Positions 63,862-64,000 of a DNA stretch of 64,000 nt are shown piece by piece. Each line of letters begins with the position of its first letter. The first letter of the stretch is position 1. A program made the position numbers and the translations under genes. A model generated the notes under the pieces. The model worked only from the letters and a program-made list of their open reading frames with translations. It was not told where the DNA came from and did not search any database. The stretch comes from Neiella litorisoli (GTDB taxonomy: Bacteria > Pseudomonadota > Gammaproteobacteria > Enterobacterales > Neiellaceae). The DNA is taken from contig NZ_JACXAF010000007.1 in the NCBI RefSeq assembly GCF_014773395.1, positions 124,001 through 188,000 on the forward strand, in the 5' to 3' direction.

Positions 63862-64000
63862 TACAGCTTCCATTCATGACGAGCAGCAGTGGCGAGTGAA
63901 AATTCGCTACTGCACTAAGTGCCGCTGGATGATGCGAGCAGGCTGGATGGCGCAGGAGTTGCTCACAACCTTTGAATCGGAGTTGGAGGAAGTCGCGTTA
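63854..64000 (+). CDS. SelT/SelW/SelH-family protein (partial)
   Basis: The first 49 codons of a gene that runs off the right end. It starts MSNTASIHDEQQWRVKIRY and has YCTKCRW, a CxxC motif of the Rdx (SelW-like) thioredoxin fold, here with two Cys and no selenocysteine. RAGWMAQELLTTF follows, as in bacterial family members. It overlaps the tyrA stop by 8 bp, so it is probably translated with tyrA. The role is unknown; a redox role is inferred. Confidence 0.85.
   Translation, partial: MSNTASIHDEQQWRVKIRYCTKCRWMMRAGWMAQELLTTFESELEEVAL

Overview
The window comes from a chromosome of a marine-type gammaproteobacterium, most like an Alteromonadales or Shewanella/Ferrimonas-like lineage. The evidence is a recA-recX-alaS-lysC-csrA-tRNA-Ser-tRNA-Arg block, an oadGAB sodium pump, a corB-ypjD/ffh neighbourhood, an rpsP-rimM-trmD-rplS operon and an aroF-tyrA pair. 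The genus cannot be fixed from sequence reading alone. No insertion sequence, integrase, prophage or CRISPR array was seen.

Positions 1-24328 form a beta-mannan utilisation locus. It holds the 3' tail of a GH5-like mannanase (1-78), a large lipoprotein GH26 mannanase with a CBM35-like module and three C-terminal repeats, a TonB-dependent receptor and a second GH26 lipoprotein. A LacI regulator follows. A minus-strand operon encodes an AGE-family mannose isomerase, a GH5 mannanase, a sulfatase and possibly a Nudix hydrolase. Next come a second LacI regulator, a GPH sugar symporter, a GH130 mannosylglucose phosphorylase, an AGE-family mannobiose 2-epimerase, a secreted GH5 mannanase, an orphan periplasmic binding protein and a phosphomannomutase. 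The inferred route is: cut mannan outside, import through the TonB receptor, trim in the periplasm, import mannobiose, epimerise it to mannosyl-glucose, phosphorolyse to mannose-1-phosphate, and convert that to mannose-6-phosphate. Free mannose could leave through the isomerase as fructose. Two operator types, TGAACCGGTTCA and TGTAAACGGTTACA, sit at the promoters of the locus and near the two LacI genes, which suggests two sub-regulons.

Positions 24332-31359 hold a DUF1707-type protein, a membrane HD-GYP phosphodiesterase with a periplasmic binding-protein sensor, mutS, and recA-recX with a clear LexA box. Positions 31520-36348 hold alaS, lysC, csrA, one tRNA-Ser(GCU) and three identical tRNA-Arg(ACG) genes. 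Positions 36718-47843 hold oadGAB, an unlisted 55-residue membrane protein, a DAACS symporter, a quinone oxidoreductase-like protein, an M16 peptidase, gshA and an SLT-like lipoprotein.

Positions 47881-54785 hold corB, a ypjD-like gene, an SO_0444-type metal permease, ffh and a duplicated DUF4382 lipoprotein. Positions 54979-64000 hold an M20 peptidase, a NYN-domain protein, a small conserved-looking protein with a promoter that copies that of rpsP, the rpsP-rimM-trmD-rplS operon, an EAL protein with a degenerate GGDEF, and aroF-tyrA behind TyrR-like boxes. The window ends in a truncated SelT/SelW/SelH-family gene.
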